Of a stretch of 64,000 bases of DNA, positions 18,247-26,600 are shown piece by piece. The DNA is taken from assembly GCF_013394085.1 (NCBI RefSeq), contig NZ_CP040910.1, positions 1,104,512-1,168,511 on the forward strand, in the 5' to 3' direction. The notes under the pieces were generated by a model. That model was not told where the DNA came from, ran no database searches, and was given only the letters and a program-made list of their open reading frames with translations. Both the position numbers and the translations under genes were made by a program. The stretch is from Limosilactobacillus fermentum. GTDB taxonomy: Bacteria; Bacillota; Bacilli; Lactobacillales; Lactobacillaceae. Each line of letters begins with the position of its first letter. Position 1 is the first letter of the stretch.

Positions 18247-18331
18247 TGTTATCTGAGCTGTAAAAACGATTGCCTCATTTTAGTTTCTATCCTTAGCCCA
18301 CGGCCTGCCCTATGGCTGAATCGCACTTCCG

Positions 18332-18440
18332 ATAACGTGGAAAATGACCACAGACCTAGTGCCTAAGTACGGGCGAAGAACGGGTGCCAAGGCACCAACC
18401 TTCCCCCTAGCTTAGTCATACGGTCTGTCGAAAAGATCAT
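18332..18440 (-). repeat. dispersed hairpin element, copy C (inverse)
   Basis: Reverse-orientation copy: ataacgtgg...ccacagacctagtgcctaagtacggg...cttagtcatacggtctgtcg. The central GGGTGCC-AA-GGCACC hairpin is present. A partial, diverged unit (cctgccctatggctgaatcgcactt) precedes it at 18300-18330. Confidence 0.75.
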
Positions 18441-18457
18441 TCCCCACTCCTTGTGCT

Positions 18458-19375
18458 TTAATACTGCGTAAACTCGTGGTTTAAGTGCATCAACAAGCCA
18501 TCCAAGGCACCACGCAGGTTGGCCTGGTTGCCGAAGCGGGCGGCCAGCAAGTCAGGCTTGGTAACGTCGGCCAGCAGGCGCGGGTCCTGGCGTTGGAGCG
18601 CCTCAAACTGGTAGTCAATTTCGGCCAGGAGACTGGGTTGACTGCTAATGCCGCCCCCTAGCAGCACCCGGTCCAAATCAAGGACGGCTTGAAGGTTGAT
18701 TAACAGCAGGGCCACCCGCCGGCAAAAGGCCGAAAAGATTGGCCAGGCCCGGTCGTCACCCTCATCAATTTTTTCAAAGACCGCCCAGCCGTCGTGGGCA
18801 TCCTTGATCTTGCAGGCGACCGCCACGTCTTCGATCATCTTGACGGCTGAAGTCGTGGCGCCAACCGTGGTCGCGGGCGTCGGTTCATCAAAATTGGTGA
18901 CCATTGCGCTCACCTGGCCGGTTTGAAAGTGGCGGCCGCTCATCAAGTGGCCGTTCAGCACCAGTTCCCCACCAACTGAGGTGCCCAGGGTGATCAGGGC
19001 GCCGTTTTCGACCCCCTTCAGCCGCCCCTGCCACAGTTCCGCCAGGGTCGCACAGTTGGCGTCGTTACCAATAAAAACCGGGCAACCACTTGCCAGGCGG
19101 ATGTAACTGGCCAGGTCAAAGGTCCCCATGAAGCTGAGTGCCCCAGTGAAGGTCACGGTCCCTTCCATCGGGTCAACAATCCCGGGTACGCTGACCCCGA
19201 TGCCGACCACCGAGTCCTCAAGCTTACCCACCAACTGGTCCAGTAGCTTCAAAAAGTCCTCCTTATTGGTCGGGGTGGCGACGCTGCGGTGTTCTTGCAT
19301 CTTACCGCCGCGGTCAAAGTGGGCGTACTTGGTCGCCGTTCCTCCAATATCAATGCTAAAATAACGGTGTTCCAT
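18458..19375 (-). CDS. ROK-family sugar kinase
   Basis: A 305-residue kinase with the DIGGTATKYAHFD phosphate loop at residues 9-21, GVSVPGIVD in the substrate-side lobe, FIGNDANCATLAELW carrying the catalytic aspartate at about 106, and ITLGTSVGGELVLNG as the adenosine region. The CxCGxxGC zinc motif of most ROK proteins is absent: the segment is replaced by FQTGQVSAM. Glucose, fructose or N-acetyl-sugar phosphorylation are all possible. It is monocistronic, flanked by the inverse repeat downstream. Confidence 0.82.
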   Translation of the reverse strand: MEHRYFSIDIGGTATKYAHFDRGGKMQEHRSVATPTNKEDFLKLLDQLVGKLEDSVVGIGVSVPGIVDPMEGTVTFTGALSFMGTFDLASYIRLASGCPVFIGNDANCATLAELWQGRLKGVENGALITLGTSVGGELVLNGHLMSGRHFQTGQVSAMVTNFDEPTPATTVGATTSAVKMIEDVAVACKIKDAHDGWAVFEKIDEGDDRAWPIFSAFCRRVALLLINLQAVLDLDRVLLGGGISSQPSLLAEIDYQFEALQRQDPRLLADVTKPDLLAARFGNQANLRGALDGLLMHLNHEFTQY

Positions 19376-19446
19376 GACAGACCTTTCCCTTCGCTTTTCT
19401 TTTTATTATAGCTTGTTTACGCTTCCAATTGAAAGAAGGTTGTTAA

Positions 19447-19722
19447 ATGAACGACGATTTTCTGCGTGGCTACTACCAGGGCGCCGTCGAAACCGCCCCG
19501 GCGAGCCTGTCCGCATACGATACGGCGACCCTGGCGATGACGATGGTGGTCCAACACCTCCGTCACACCAACTTACCCGAAGAACGGATCACCGACCTGG
19601 TCAATCACCTGCTCTTCACTACCGCCGGCGACCCCACCACGGCGGCGCGGTTACTGGAATTAACCAAGGCGGAACTGGAATCCCTCGCCGCCCGCTTAAT
19701 GGCCAAGGGGCTCGGCAAATAA
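19447..19722 (+). CDS. small hypothetical protein, 91 residues
   Basis: ATG 19447 follows AAAGAAGG at 7-nt spacing. The product is a mostly helical, alanine- and threonine-rich soluble protein without cysteine or membrane segments. GC content and codon choice match the surrounding core genes, so it is likely real. It is divergent from the ROK kinase and is terminated by a hairpin shared with copY. I do not recognise a family. Confidence 0.6.
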   Translation: MNDDFLRGYYQGAVETAPASLSAYDTATLAMTMVVQHLRHTNLPEERITDLVNHLLFTTAGDPTTAARLLELTKAELESLAARLMAKGLGK

Positions 19723-19760
19723 AAAGAGCCCGCGGGAATCGTTTTCCCTCAGGCTCTGCC
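19722..19760. terminator. bidirectional terminator between the 91-residue gene and copY
   Basis: Hairpin AGAGCC-CGCGGGAA / TTTCCCTC-A-GGCTCT; the ends of both convergent genes touch it. Confidence 0.7.
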
Positions 19761-20207
19761 ATTTTCTTGAACTGTACAACATTCGGCGTCGATCATCCCG
19801 GGTACGCAATCGCACGGGACCGCATCCGGCGCCGTTTTAATTTTTTCAGCTAGGATGGCTTGCAGCTCCTGCAGGTCTGCCACCGACATCGTTGACCGTT
19901 CGACTAAGTGCCTAATCGTCTTGCCCGCCCGCATCTGGCACATGGCGTCGAAGAGCTGGTCGACGGCCTGGTCCATCGTGTTTTGCTCCGGAATCAGGGG
20001 CGTGTAAATAAAGGCCCGCCCCTCCTGGGTGGTTTTCAGCGCCCCTTTTTTAACCAACCGCCGCAGCAATGTCTTGATCGTGGCCGGCTTCCAGTCGACC
20101 CGCTGCTTTAAAGCGTCAATCACCTGGGCGCTGGTTACCTGGCCCAGGGTCCAAGCGACCCGCATGACCCGCCATTCCGCCGGGCTGATGTCCATTTGTT
20201 CGTTCAC
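19749..20207 (-). CDS. CopY/BlaI-family copper-responsive repressor
   Basis: A 152-residue BlaI/MecI-fold repressor starting at GTG 20207, placed 8 nt after GGAAAGGGGG. The winged helix is clear: ISPAEWRVMRVAWTLGQVTSAQVIDAL and WKPATIKTLLRRLVKKGAL. The C-terminus has PCDCVPGMIDAECC, a cysteine cluster where CopY has CxCx4CxC; here the spacing is CxC-x8-CC, which is unusual. A canonical cop box (TACAAGTGTA, 20235-20244) lies 28 bp upstream, supporting copper control. No copA or copZ gene adjoins; it may control a distant copper exporter as well as itself. Confidence 0.8.
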   Translation of the reverse strand: MNEQMDISPAEWRVMRVAWTLGQVTSAQVIDALKQRVDWKPATIKTLLRRLVKKGALKTTQEGRAFIYTPLIPEQNTMDQAVDQLFDAMCQMRAGKTIRHLVERSTMSVADLQELQAILAEKIKTAPDAVPCDCVPGMIDAECCTVQENGRA

Positions 20208-20234
20208 GTCGGGTTCCCCCTTTCCACTCCAGTT

Positions 20235-20244
20235 TACAAGTGTA
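20235..20244. promoter_or_regulatory. cop box (CopY operator)
   Basis: TACAAGTGTA fits the TACANNTGTA operator of CopY repressors exactly, just upstream of the copY-like gene. The 300 bases from here to 20544 hold no further gene. Confidence 0.8.
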
Positions 20245-20544
20245 CCCGTCAGCTGACAACCGTTTCGGCCGTTAATCAAATTGGTCTAGTTGTGAACTTG
20301 AGTTAGTTGACCGGCCGGCGCCCCGCTTTGGTTCGTTCCAATTTTACAAAAGAAGGGCGTTGCTTTTTCAATTAAGCAAGCCCACCAAGCCTTTAAAATG
20401 GGCGTTTCTTAATGGAAATTGGGTGTGGATTTGCTCAGCGGCTTCTAACGAGAAACTTAGCACAATCTTATCACCGCTCCCGATAATCTTTGTTATCATA
20501 ATCGTGGAAACAAGAAATGGTTTAAATAAAAAGGAGTGGTCATC

Positions 20545-20637
20545 ATGATGTCTACAATGAGTAATGTAATCGCAATCGTCACCTTTGTCGCTTTAATCAT
20601 TGCAACCTTAACCCACTCATTTAAGCTGCGTCACTAA
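20545..20637 (+). CDS. 30-residue hydrophobic peptide, possible holin-like/type I toxin-like
   Basis: ATGATG at 20545 with AAAAAGGAG about 8 nt upstream opens a frame of 30 residues. It begins MMSTMSNVIAIVTF, continues as one hydrophobic helix, and ends in a basic tail FKLRH. This shape resembles the small holin-like or Fst-like membrane toxins of lactobacilli, but sequence similarity is not demonstrable. An AT-rich promoter-like stretch (TTATCATAAT) lies upstream at about 20492-20501. The repeat copy D follows directly, then a terminator. Confidence 0.55.
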   Translation: MMSTMSNVIAIVTFVALIIATLTHSFKLRH

Positions 20638-20639
20638 GA

Positions 20640-20748
20640 TCGGAAGTGGGATACAACGGACCGGATGTAAGACTATGCGAACGGTTGTATGAACCGCACC
20701 GTTCCTCACCCTACTTAGGCACTAGGTCTGCGGTTGGTTACACCTTAG
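20640..20748 (+). repeat. dispersed hairpin element, copy D (diverged)
   Basis: Shares the tail (ccctacttaggcactaggtctgcggttgg) and the general layout with copies A and B, but the head differs (gaagtgggatacaacggaccgg). A similar head (gaaagtgggatagaacc) recurs alone at 26948-26965. Confidence 0.6.
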
Positions 20749-20771
20749 CCGATAAATATTCATCAATCAAA

Positions 20772-20808
20772 AACGGGCTGGAAGAAACAAGCTTCCAACC
20801 CGTTTTTT
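20772..20808. terminator. bidirectional terminator
   Basis: Perfect 13-bp arms AACGGGCTGGAAG / CTTCCAACCCGTT (one G-T pair) followed by TTTTTT on the plus strand and a T-run on the minus strand. Confidence 0.8.
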
Positions 20809-20823
20809 GTGTAGCCAGGGGTT

Positions 20824-21284
20824 AACCTCAACCGGATCTTGATGATGTCGCCAGGCACCAGGGTGGCAGCGTCGATCGTTTGGTACTTACCGTCCCGTAA
20901 GGCGTTGGCTTGGGGGGCTATTCCCTTTTTCAACGCCACCAACGCGCTGGAGGCCTTTTGCGACTGCCAGAGGTCAATGGTTACGTTGAAAATCAACAGT
21001 AGCATGATGATAATGAAGTCGTCCCAGTGGCCAATGATGGCCGAAATGATGGCGGCGGCTTCAATCATGTACTCAATTGGCCCCATGAAGGCATGGACCA
21101 GCTTGTGGGTGAAGCTTTCTTCCTTTTCCTCCAGGGCGTTGGCGCCGTACTTTTGCAAGCGGGCTTGCGCCTCGCTTGCCGAAAGCCCAGTTTTAGCGTC
21201 AGCCCCCAAATCTTGCATTACCTGATCCAGCGGGGCCTTTTCTAGGTCAACCCCGCTGGTTTTTATAGATAGCGAATCGACCAC
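20824..21284 (-). pseudogene. N-terminal remnant of a plasma-membrane-type H+-ATPase
   Basis: The reading frame encodes the first ~150 residues of a P3A-type ATPase: LEKAPLDQVMQDLGAD...GLSASEAQARLQKYGANALEEK, membrane helices 1-2 (FMGPIEYMIEAAAIISAII, WDDFIIIMLLLIFNVTIDLWQ) and the start of the actuator domain (TLVPGDIIKIRL). There the match ends, just before GDxVPAD would be expected, and the frame runs into a terminator at 20772-20808. The phosphorylation and nucleotide domains are missing. The frame starts at GTG 21284 without a ribosome site. Confidence 0.8.
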
Positions 21285-21393
21285 CGGTTTTAATTAGTGG
21301 CAAATAGCATAATAACACGGTAATTTGCAATCCTATTAAGCTTTATTACTATAAAGTTGATTATTTTCAATTTGCCAAGAAAACGGGTACAGT

Positions 21394-22368
21394 ATGGTTA
21401 ATCAAGTGATAACGAGGCCAAAAAAGGTGAAATATGGACCAACGATTTTGGATATCCGTAAAGCCAAGAAGATCAGCTTGAAGAATCTTCTGCAAGACCA
21501 AATGACCCCGTCCAGTTACAGCCGCTTCGTCGACGGGAAGACCGAGACGTCGGTCAATAACTTCGTCGCACTCCTTGAAAACCTCAATGTTACCTTCGAT
21601 GAATACCTCTACATCAATAACGGTTACCAAAACAGCCGCTACGACCAACTCTACCGCAAGTTAACCACCGCTCTGAAGGCCGATGACGCCCCGGCCCTGA
21701 TCGTCCTCGTTAACCAGATCAACGCCTTTGCCCAGAGAAGCCCCGACAACTTGCGGATGAAAAACCTCTTAGACATGGCGATGCTCGCCCTCAACCACGT
21801 TCAAGGCGACCCGCTTAACCCAACCGCCAGAGAGGACCTGGTCAAGTACCTGATTAATTGCGAAACTTGGACCCACTACGAGATCATGATCTTTTACAAT
21901 TTCATCTTCATCTTCGACGTTGAAACCGTGATCGTGATCCAAAAGCGGCTGATCCGGGTCATCTCCCGCTACGATAACCTGCGCCTTTACGGGAGCGAAC
22001 CCTTCCGGACCCTGGTTAAAATCACCATGTTTTACCTCGAGCACGGTAAGGTCTTAGAAGCCCTTGAATCTTTGATGGACCTGCGCGACTTTGACATCCA
22101 AGAAGAGTTCTTGTTTGAGCGGACGATGTACAAGTTCGTCGCCGGTGAAACCTACACGATCACCAATACCAACCGAATCAAGGCGATCGACGACGCCTTA
22201 AACATCTTTCAGGCGGCCGGGTCCACCCACCAGGTAAACCGACTGGTCGATCACATAAAGCTGGTCGTCAAGGCCAACCAGTTCCACAACGATGACTTCG
22301 ACGCTTTGATCGAAAAGTGGGGCGGCACCCCATCGACGAAGACACCGACCACCACCACCGTTTCCTAA
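21394..22368 (+). CDS. Rgg/MutR-type transcriptional regulator
   Basis: A 324-residue regulator. The N-terminal helix-turn-helix (ILDIRKAKKISLKNLLQ...MTPSSYSRFVDGKTETSVNNFVALLENLNVTFDEYLYI, about 16-70) is followed by a long all-helical region with TPR-like repeats, the layout of peptide-responsive Rgg/GadR/MutR proteins. The ATG at 21394 has only a weak ribosome site; GTG 21427, within the VKYGPTIL start, is the alternative. I found no short hydrophobic peptide gene next to it, so its ligand and target are unknown. It is followed by a terminator at 22373-22411. Confidence 0.75.
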   Translation: MVNQVITRPKKVKYGPTILDIRKAKKISLKNLLQDQMTPSSYSRFVDGKTETSVNNFVALLENLNVTFDEYLYINNGYQNSRYDQLYRKLTTALKADDAPALIVLVNQINAFAQRSPDNLRMKNLLDMAMLALNHVQGDPLNPTAREDLVKYLINCETWTHYEIMIFYNFIFIFDVETVIVIQKRLIRVISRYDNLRLYGSEPFRTLVKITMFYLEHGKVLEALESLMDLRDFDIQEEFLFERTMYKFVAGETYTITNTNRIKAIDDALNIFQAAGSTHQVNRLVDHIKLVVKANQFHNDDFDALIEKWGGTPSTKTPTTTTVS

Positions 22369-22372
22369 CCCC

Positions 22373-22411
22373 TCCCCAGTGACGGAAGATTCCGTGACCG
22401 GGGATTTTTTT
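22373..22411 (+). terminator. terminator of the Rgg-type gene
   Basis: Hairpin CCCCAGTGACGGAA / TTCCGTGACCGGGG followed by seven T. Confidence 0.8.
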
Positions 22412-22479
22412 GTCCCCAAATGAAAGCAAGCCTGGTAAGGATTTTGGGAAATCCTTTTCCTAAAATTGCCAAATGGGTG

Positions 22480-22525
22480 TTGACAGCGTTTTCAGGAGTG
22501 GTTAGTATTGGTGTATCGATAAACC
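22480..22525 (+). promoter_or_regulatory. gluconate operon promoter with cre site and LacI-type operator
   Basis: TTGACA (22480-22485), 17 bp, TAGTAT (22503-22508). TGACAGCGTTTTCA (22481-22494) fits the cre consensus TGWNANCGNTNWCA in full and overlaps the -35 box, so CcpA should repress. At the start site lies GGTGTATCGATAAACC (22510-22525), a 16-bp near-perfect palindrome with central CG, as expected for the operator of the LacI-family regulator encoded at 25584. Confidence 0.78.
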
Positions 22526-22568
22526 AGAGCGCTTTCATCAGCTGCTCTCATCGAGGAGGATAAGAGAT

Positions 22569-24089
22569 ATGGATTATTTGATTGGTGTTGACGTTGGTAC
22601 GACCTCGACCAAGGCCGTCTTATACGATCAACAAGCAAACGTGCTTCAGGACTTCAAGCAGGGCTACTCGCTGTACCGGGACGCCAGTGGGATGGCGGAG
22701 CAAAACCCCGACACACTGGTGGAAGCCGTCCAAAGCGTGATTAAGCAGGCGGCCCAGGCGGCTAACCTTGACCAAGGGAAACTCTTAGCGGTTTCTTTTT
22801 CTTCGGCCAACCAGAGCTTGATTTTGCTGGACGACAAGCACCAGCCCCTAACCCGGGCGCTGACCTGGGCCGACACCCGGGCCTGTGCGGTGGCTGACCA
22901 GCTCAAGCGGACGCCGGCTGGTAAGCAGCTCTACGCCAGCACCGGGACCCCCATTCACCCGATGTCGCCGTTAACCAAGCTCTTGTGGCTTAAGCAGGCC
23001 CACCCTGATTTGATGGCCAGGGCTAGCTACTTTGCCGACATTAAGTCCTACCTGTTTTACAAGCTGTTTGGGGTCTTCAGGTTTGACGTCTCGATCGCTT
23101 CTTGCACCGGGATGTTGAACGTAACCACCGGTGACTGGGACGAACGCGCCCTTGCGTTAACCGGGGTTCAACCAGAGCAGCTCCCTGAAGTCGTTAGCGG
23201 AACCACCCAGGAAATTGGCCTGCTCCCTGACGCAGCCAGCGCAATGAGCATTCCCGCCCAAACCCCCTTTGTCTACGGGGCCTTTGACGGTGCGCTGTCT
23301 AACTTAGGGGTCGGGGCAATTGAAAAGGACACCGTCGCCATTACGATTGGGACTTCGGCGGCCGTCCGGGTGGTCACCGATCATCCAGTCATTGATCCTA
23401 AGCAACGCCTCTTCTGTTACGCCGTTGATAACGGCCTCTGGGTTGTCGGTGGCCCCCTCAACAACGGGGGTGACGTCTTCCAATGGGCGGTGGAACACCT
23501 AGTCGATGCCTCCGCCGTCCAAAACGAACAAGTCGACGCCTACGAACTGGCCAACGACGTCATCGCCTCGGTTCCGGCCGGGGCTCACGGGCTCTTGTTC
23601 CACCCCTTCTTAGGTGGGGAACGGGCACCGCTTTGGGACGCCAACGCCCGCGGTAGTTTCTTCGGTCTTTCCCAACTTCACACCCGGGCCGACATGCTCC
23701 GGGCGGTAATGGAAGGGATCAACATGAATATTGCGACCGTCTTTACCGCCGTTGCCGACCTGGTTGGCAAGCCGCGCACAGTAACCGCCACCGGGGGCTT
23801 TGCCAACTCGGAAGTTTGGCGGCAAATGCTCGCCGACGTCTTAAACTGCCCCGTCAACATCCCGAACTCCTTTGAATCCGGGTGCTTAGGGGCCATTACG
23901 ATGGCGATGGTGTCGTTAGGGATGGCTGACGACTTGAGCGCCGTGACTAAGTTGGTGGGGGAAGTTAAATCCTACCACCCTGACCTAACAAGCGTGGCCA
24001 CCTACCAAAAGTACCTCCCCGTTTTCCGCCAGGTGGAAGGACTTTTGTCGCCAGCCTACTCTACCATCGCGAACTTGCAGGAAGATTAA
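22569..24089 (+). CDS. gntK: gluconokinase, FGGY family
   Basis: A 506-residue FGGY sugar kinase that phosphorylates gluconate to 6-phosphogluconate. The DVGTTSTKAVLYD phosphate loop is at residues 8-20, the FGGY substrate-side motif region spans FADIKSYLFYKLFG, and the C-terminal ATP site has TATGGFANSEVWRQMLADVLNCPV. The GAFDGALSNLGVG segment carries the catalytic aspartate. ATG 22569 follows AGGAGG. The next gene is a GntP permease, which fixes gluconate as the likely substrate. Expression should respond to CcpA and the LacI-type regulator. Confidence 0.92.
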   Translation: MDYLIGVDVGTTSTKAVLYDQQANVLQDFKQGYSLYRDASGMAEQNPDTLVEAVQSVIKQAAQAANLDQGKLLAVSFSSANQSLILLDDKHQPLTRALTWADTRACAVADQLKRTPAGKQLYASTGTPIHPMSPLTKLLWLKQAHPDLMARASYFADIKSYLFYKLFGVFRFDVSIASCTGMLNVTTGDWDERALALTGVQPEQLPEVVSGTTQEIGLLPDAASAMSIPAQTPFVYGAFDGALSNLGVGAIEKDTVAITIGTSAAVRVVTDHPVIDPKQRLFCYAVDNGLWVVGGPLNNGGDVFQWAVEHLVDASAVQNEQVDAYELANDVIASVPAGAHGLLFHPFLGGERAPLWDANARGSFFGLSQLHTRADMLRAVMEGINMNIATVFTAVADLVGKPRTVTATGGFANSEVWRQMLADVLNCPVNIPNSFESGCLGAITMAMVSLGMADDLSAVTKLVGEVKSYHPDLTSVATYQKYLPVFRQVEGLLSPAYSTIANLQED

Positions 24090-24110
24090 TCATTTAGGAG
24101 GATTAATTCC

Positions 24111-25457
24111 ATGCCATTATTAATTGTTTTACTTGGTGTTATCCTGTTGGTCTTCATGATCGTCAAGCTGAAGCTTAACACCTTTGTTTCCCTAGTTGTT
24201 ACCTCGTTTGTCATTGCCCTGCTCCTCCAAATCCCGGTCGCTAAAATTCCGACCACGATTGAAACCGGGATCGGGGGCCAATTGGGGCACTTAGCCATCA
24301 TCTTCGGGTTTGGTTCGATGCTCGGTAAGCTCGTTTCCGATTCCGGTGGTGGTTACCGGATCTCGACGACTTTGATCAATAAGTTTGGGCGCCGCTGGAT
24401 TCAATTAGCCGTCATTTTGGCCTCCTTTATCATCGGGTTGGCACTGTTCTTTGAAGTGGGACTGGTCGTTGTCTTACCGATCATCTTCATCATTGCCCGC
24501 GAATTGGACATGCCGCTGATGTACCTGGGGGTCCCAATGGCCGCTACCTTGAACGTGACCCACGCCTTCTTGCCGCCTCACCCGGCCCCGACGGCAATCA
24601 CCGAAATCCTCGGTTCTGAAATCGGCCACGTCCTCTTGCTCGGGATCATCGCTGCTATCCCAACCATCATCATCGCCGGACCGGTCTTTAACTGGGTGCT
24701 CCAACGGGTTTACCCGAAGGTTTACCGCAAGGACATCGACATTTCCGTGTTAGGCCACTACAAGACCTTCAAGCTGGAAGAAACACCGGGCTTTGGGATT
24801 TCCGTTTTGACTTCCATGATGCCGGTTATCCTGATCATCATCGCCACCCTGTGCTCTTTCACCCTGCCAAAGGGCAACGTAGTTAACCAAGTAATTCAAT
24901 TCGTCGGGGCGCCAGACGCCGCCATGCTCTTGTCAATGCTGTTCGCCGTTTACACGATGGGGATCAAGCGAAACAAGAAGATGGACGAAATTTCCGAATC
25001 CATGGTGGCCTCGGTTAAGCAAATCGCCATGATGCTCTTAATCATCGGTGGTGGTGGGGCCTTCAAGCAGGTCTTAGTTGACGGTGGGGTTTCCAACTAC
25101 GTTTCGACCCTCTTCGCCCACACCAGCCTGTCGCCAATCTTTGCCGCATGGCTGATCACCGCCATTCTGCGGGTTTCGCTGGGTTCCTCAACGGTTTCCG
25201 CCATGACGGCCGCCGGGTTAATCGCCCCGATGGCCCACCAATTCGGTCACGGTTCCGCCATGTCCGCTTTGATGGTGTTGGCCGTTGGTGCCGGGTCCGT
25301 CTTCTGCGACCACGTTAACGACGCCGGCTTCTGGATGATCAAGGAATACTTCGGTCTTTCCTTAAAGGAAACCTTCCTTTCCTGGTCAACCTTGACCTCC
25401 GTCTTATCCCTGGCCGGATTAGCAACGGTTTACGGCATGTCGCTCTTCTTAGCTTAA
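24111..25457 (+). CDS. gntP: gluconate permease, GntP family
   Basis: A 448-residue permease with about 12-13 hydrophobic segments. LGVPMAATLNVTHAFLPPHPAPTAI (about 143-167) is the family signature, and ASVKQIAMMLLIIGGGGAFKQVLVDGGV is the conserved re-entrant loop. It imports gluconate with protons. The start has AGGAGG 9 nt upstream and lies 21 nt after gntK. A terminator follows at 25474-25506. Confidence 0.93.
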   Translation: MPLLIVLLGVILLVFMIVKLKLNTFVSLVVTSFVIALLLQIPVAKIPTTIETGIGGQLGHLAIIFGFGSMLGKLVSDSGGGYRISTTLINKFGRRWIQLAVILASFIIGLALFFEVGLVVVLPIIFIIARELDMPLMYLGVPMAATLNVTHAFLPPHPAPTAITEILGSEIGHVLLLGIIAAIPTIIIAGPVFNWVLQRVYPKVYRKDIDISVLGHYKTFKLEETPGFGISVLTSMMPVILIIIATLCSFTLPKGNVVNQVIQFVGAPDAAMLLSMLFAVYTMGIKRNKKMDEISESMVASVKQIAMMLLIIGGGGAFKQVLVDGGVSNYVSTLFAHTSLSPIFAAWLITAILRVSLGSSTVSAMTAAGLIAPMAHQFGHGSAMSALMVLAVGAGSVFCDHVNDAGFWMIKEYFGLSLKETFLSWSTLTSVLSLAGLATVYGMSLFLA

Positions 25458-25473
25458 TTCACTTTTTCTTTCC

Positions 25474-25506
25474 GGACTCAAGCCATTGTGCTTGGGTCCT
25501 TTTTGC
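25474..25506 (+). terminator. terminator of the gntKP operon
   Basis: Hairpin GGACTCAAG / CTTGGGTCC followed by TTTTT. Confidence 0.75.
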
Positions 25507-25583
25507 TTTTGACAATCACTCGCCCATGGAGCATTGCATCGTGGTAAACTAGGTTTATTAGTCTTACAAGGGGGAGTTACAAG

Positions 25584-26588
25584 GTGCGACGATTAACAAT
25601 TACCGACGTAGCCCGGGAAGCCGGGGTTTCCACCACCACCGTTTCCCGTTACTTAAACGGGCACTTCGAAAAAATGGGGGAAGAAACCAAGGAGCGGGTG
25701 GCCAAGACCATCAAGCGGCTCAACTACGCCCCGTCCGCCTCGGCCCAAAAGCTCCGTCAAAACGAAAGCCACCTGGTGGGGGTATTGGTTGGTGAAATCT
25801 CTAACCCTTTCTCTTCGCTGCTTTCCAAGGGGATCTACGACGTTTTACAGGGGGCCGGCTACGATATCCTCCTGATGAACGCCGACAACTCAACGGCGAC
25901 CGAAGCCCGGGCCCTGCAGCGTTTTGTCGCCCAACAAGTCGATGGGGTCATCGCCCAGCCCAGCGCCATCCATTTTAGTCAGTTCCAAACTTTGACCGAT
26001 GCCAACATCCCCCTGGTTTTAGTTGACCGGGAGGTACCGGATCAGCCCGCCACCGTTGGCCGGGTGACCTCCGCCAACCAGGACGCCTGTTATTACCTGG
26101 GCCCAACCCTAGTGGAGCGCGGCTACCAAAACATCATCACCGTCTCGGCCCACTTTGCCGAGGCATCCGGGCAGATCCCCCGGATCGCCGGTTTCCAAAA
26201 GGCTAGCCGCACCTTTGGCTTTAACTACTCCAACATTGAAACTAAGGGTCACGACAAAGTCTGGCTGCGCGCCACCCTCTCCCATCAATTAGCCCGTTTG
26301 ACCGGGCGCACCGTCATCATTTCCCTGATGGGGCCGGTCTTGTTTGACCTACTCGCCGTCTTTAAGGAACTGGGGCTTAAGTTCCCTAAGGACGTGGGGC
26401 TGGTCTCCTTTGATGACTGGGAGTGGTCCAGCTACGTCAGCGACGACGGGATCTTCTTGTTACGCCAAGACATGGAATTGATGGGCAACATGGCTGCCAC
26501 CGCCCTGTTAAAGCAGCTCCAAACCAAGACCTTAACGAGCCCAACCACCCTGCTGCCGGTGACCACCATTGACCGCCCATCATTATAA
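25584..26588 (+). CDS. gntR: LacI-family regulator of gluconate use
   Basis: A 334-residue LacI/GalR protein starting at GTG 25584, with AAGGGGGAG upstream. The HTH and hinge are clear: LTITDVAREAGVSTTTVSRYLNGHFEKMGEETKERV and LNYAPSASAQKLRQ. The rest is a periplasmic-binding-protein-like sensor domain with VGLVSFDDWEW near the C-terminus. Like other GntR-type LacI proteins of lactobacilli it lies next to gntK/gntP, and the palindrome at 22510-22525 is its probable target. It is separated from gntP by a terminator, so it has its own transcript. Confidence 0.87.
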   Translation: MRRLTITDVAREAGVSTTTVSRYLNGHFEKMGEETKERVAKTIKRLNYAPSASAQKLRQNESHLVGVLVGEISNPFSSLLSKGIYDVLQGAGYDILLMNADNSTATEARALQRFVAQQVDGVIAQPSAIHFSQFQTLTDANIPLVLVDREVPDQPATVGRVTSANQDACYYLGPTLVERGYQNIITVSAHFAEASGQIPRIAGFQKASRTFGFNYSNIETKGHDKVWLRATLSHQLARLTGRTVIISLMGPVLFDLLAVFKELGLKFPKDVGLVSFDDWEWSSYVSDDGIFLLRQDMELMGNMAATALLKQLQTKTLTSPTTLLPVTTIDRPSL

Positions 26589-26600
26589 GGAGATGATAAA

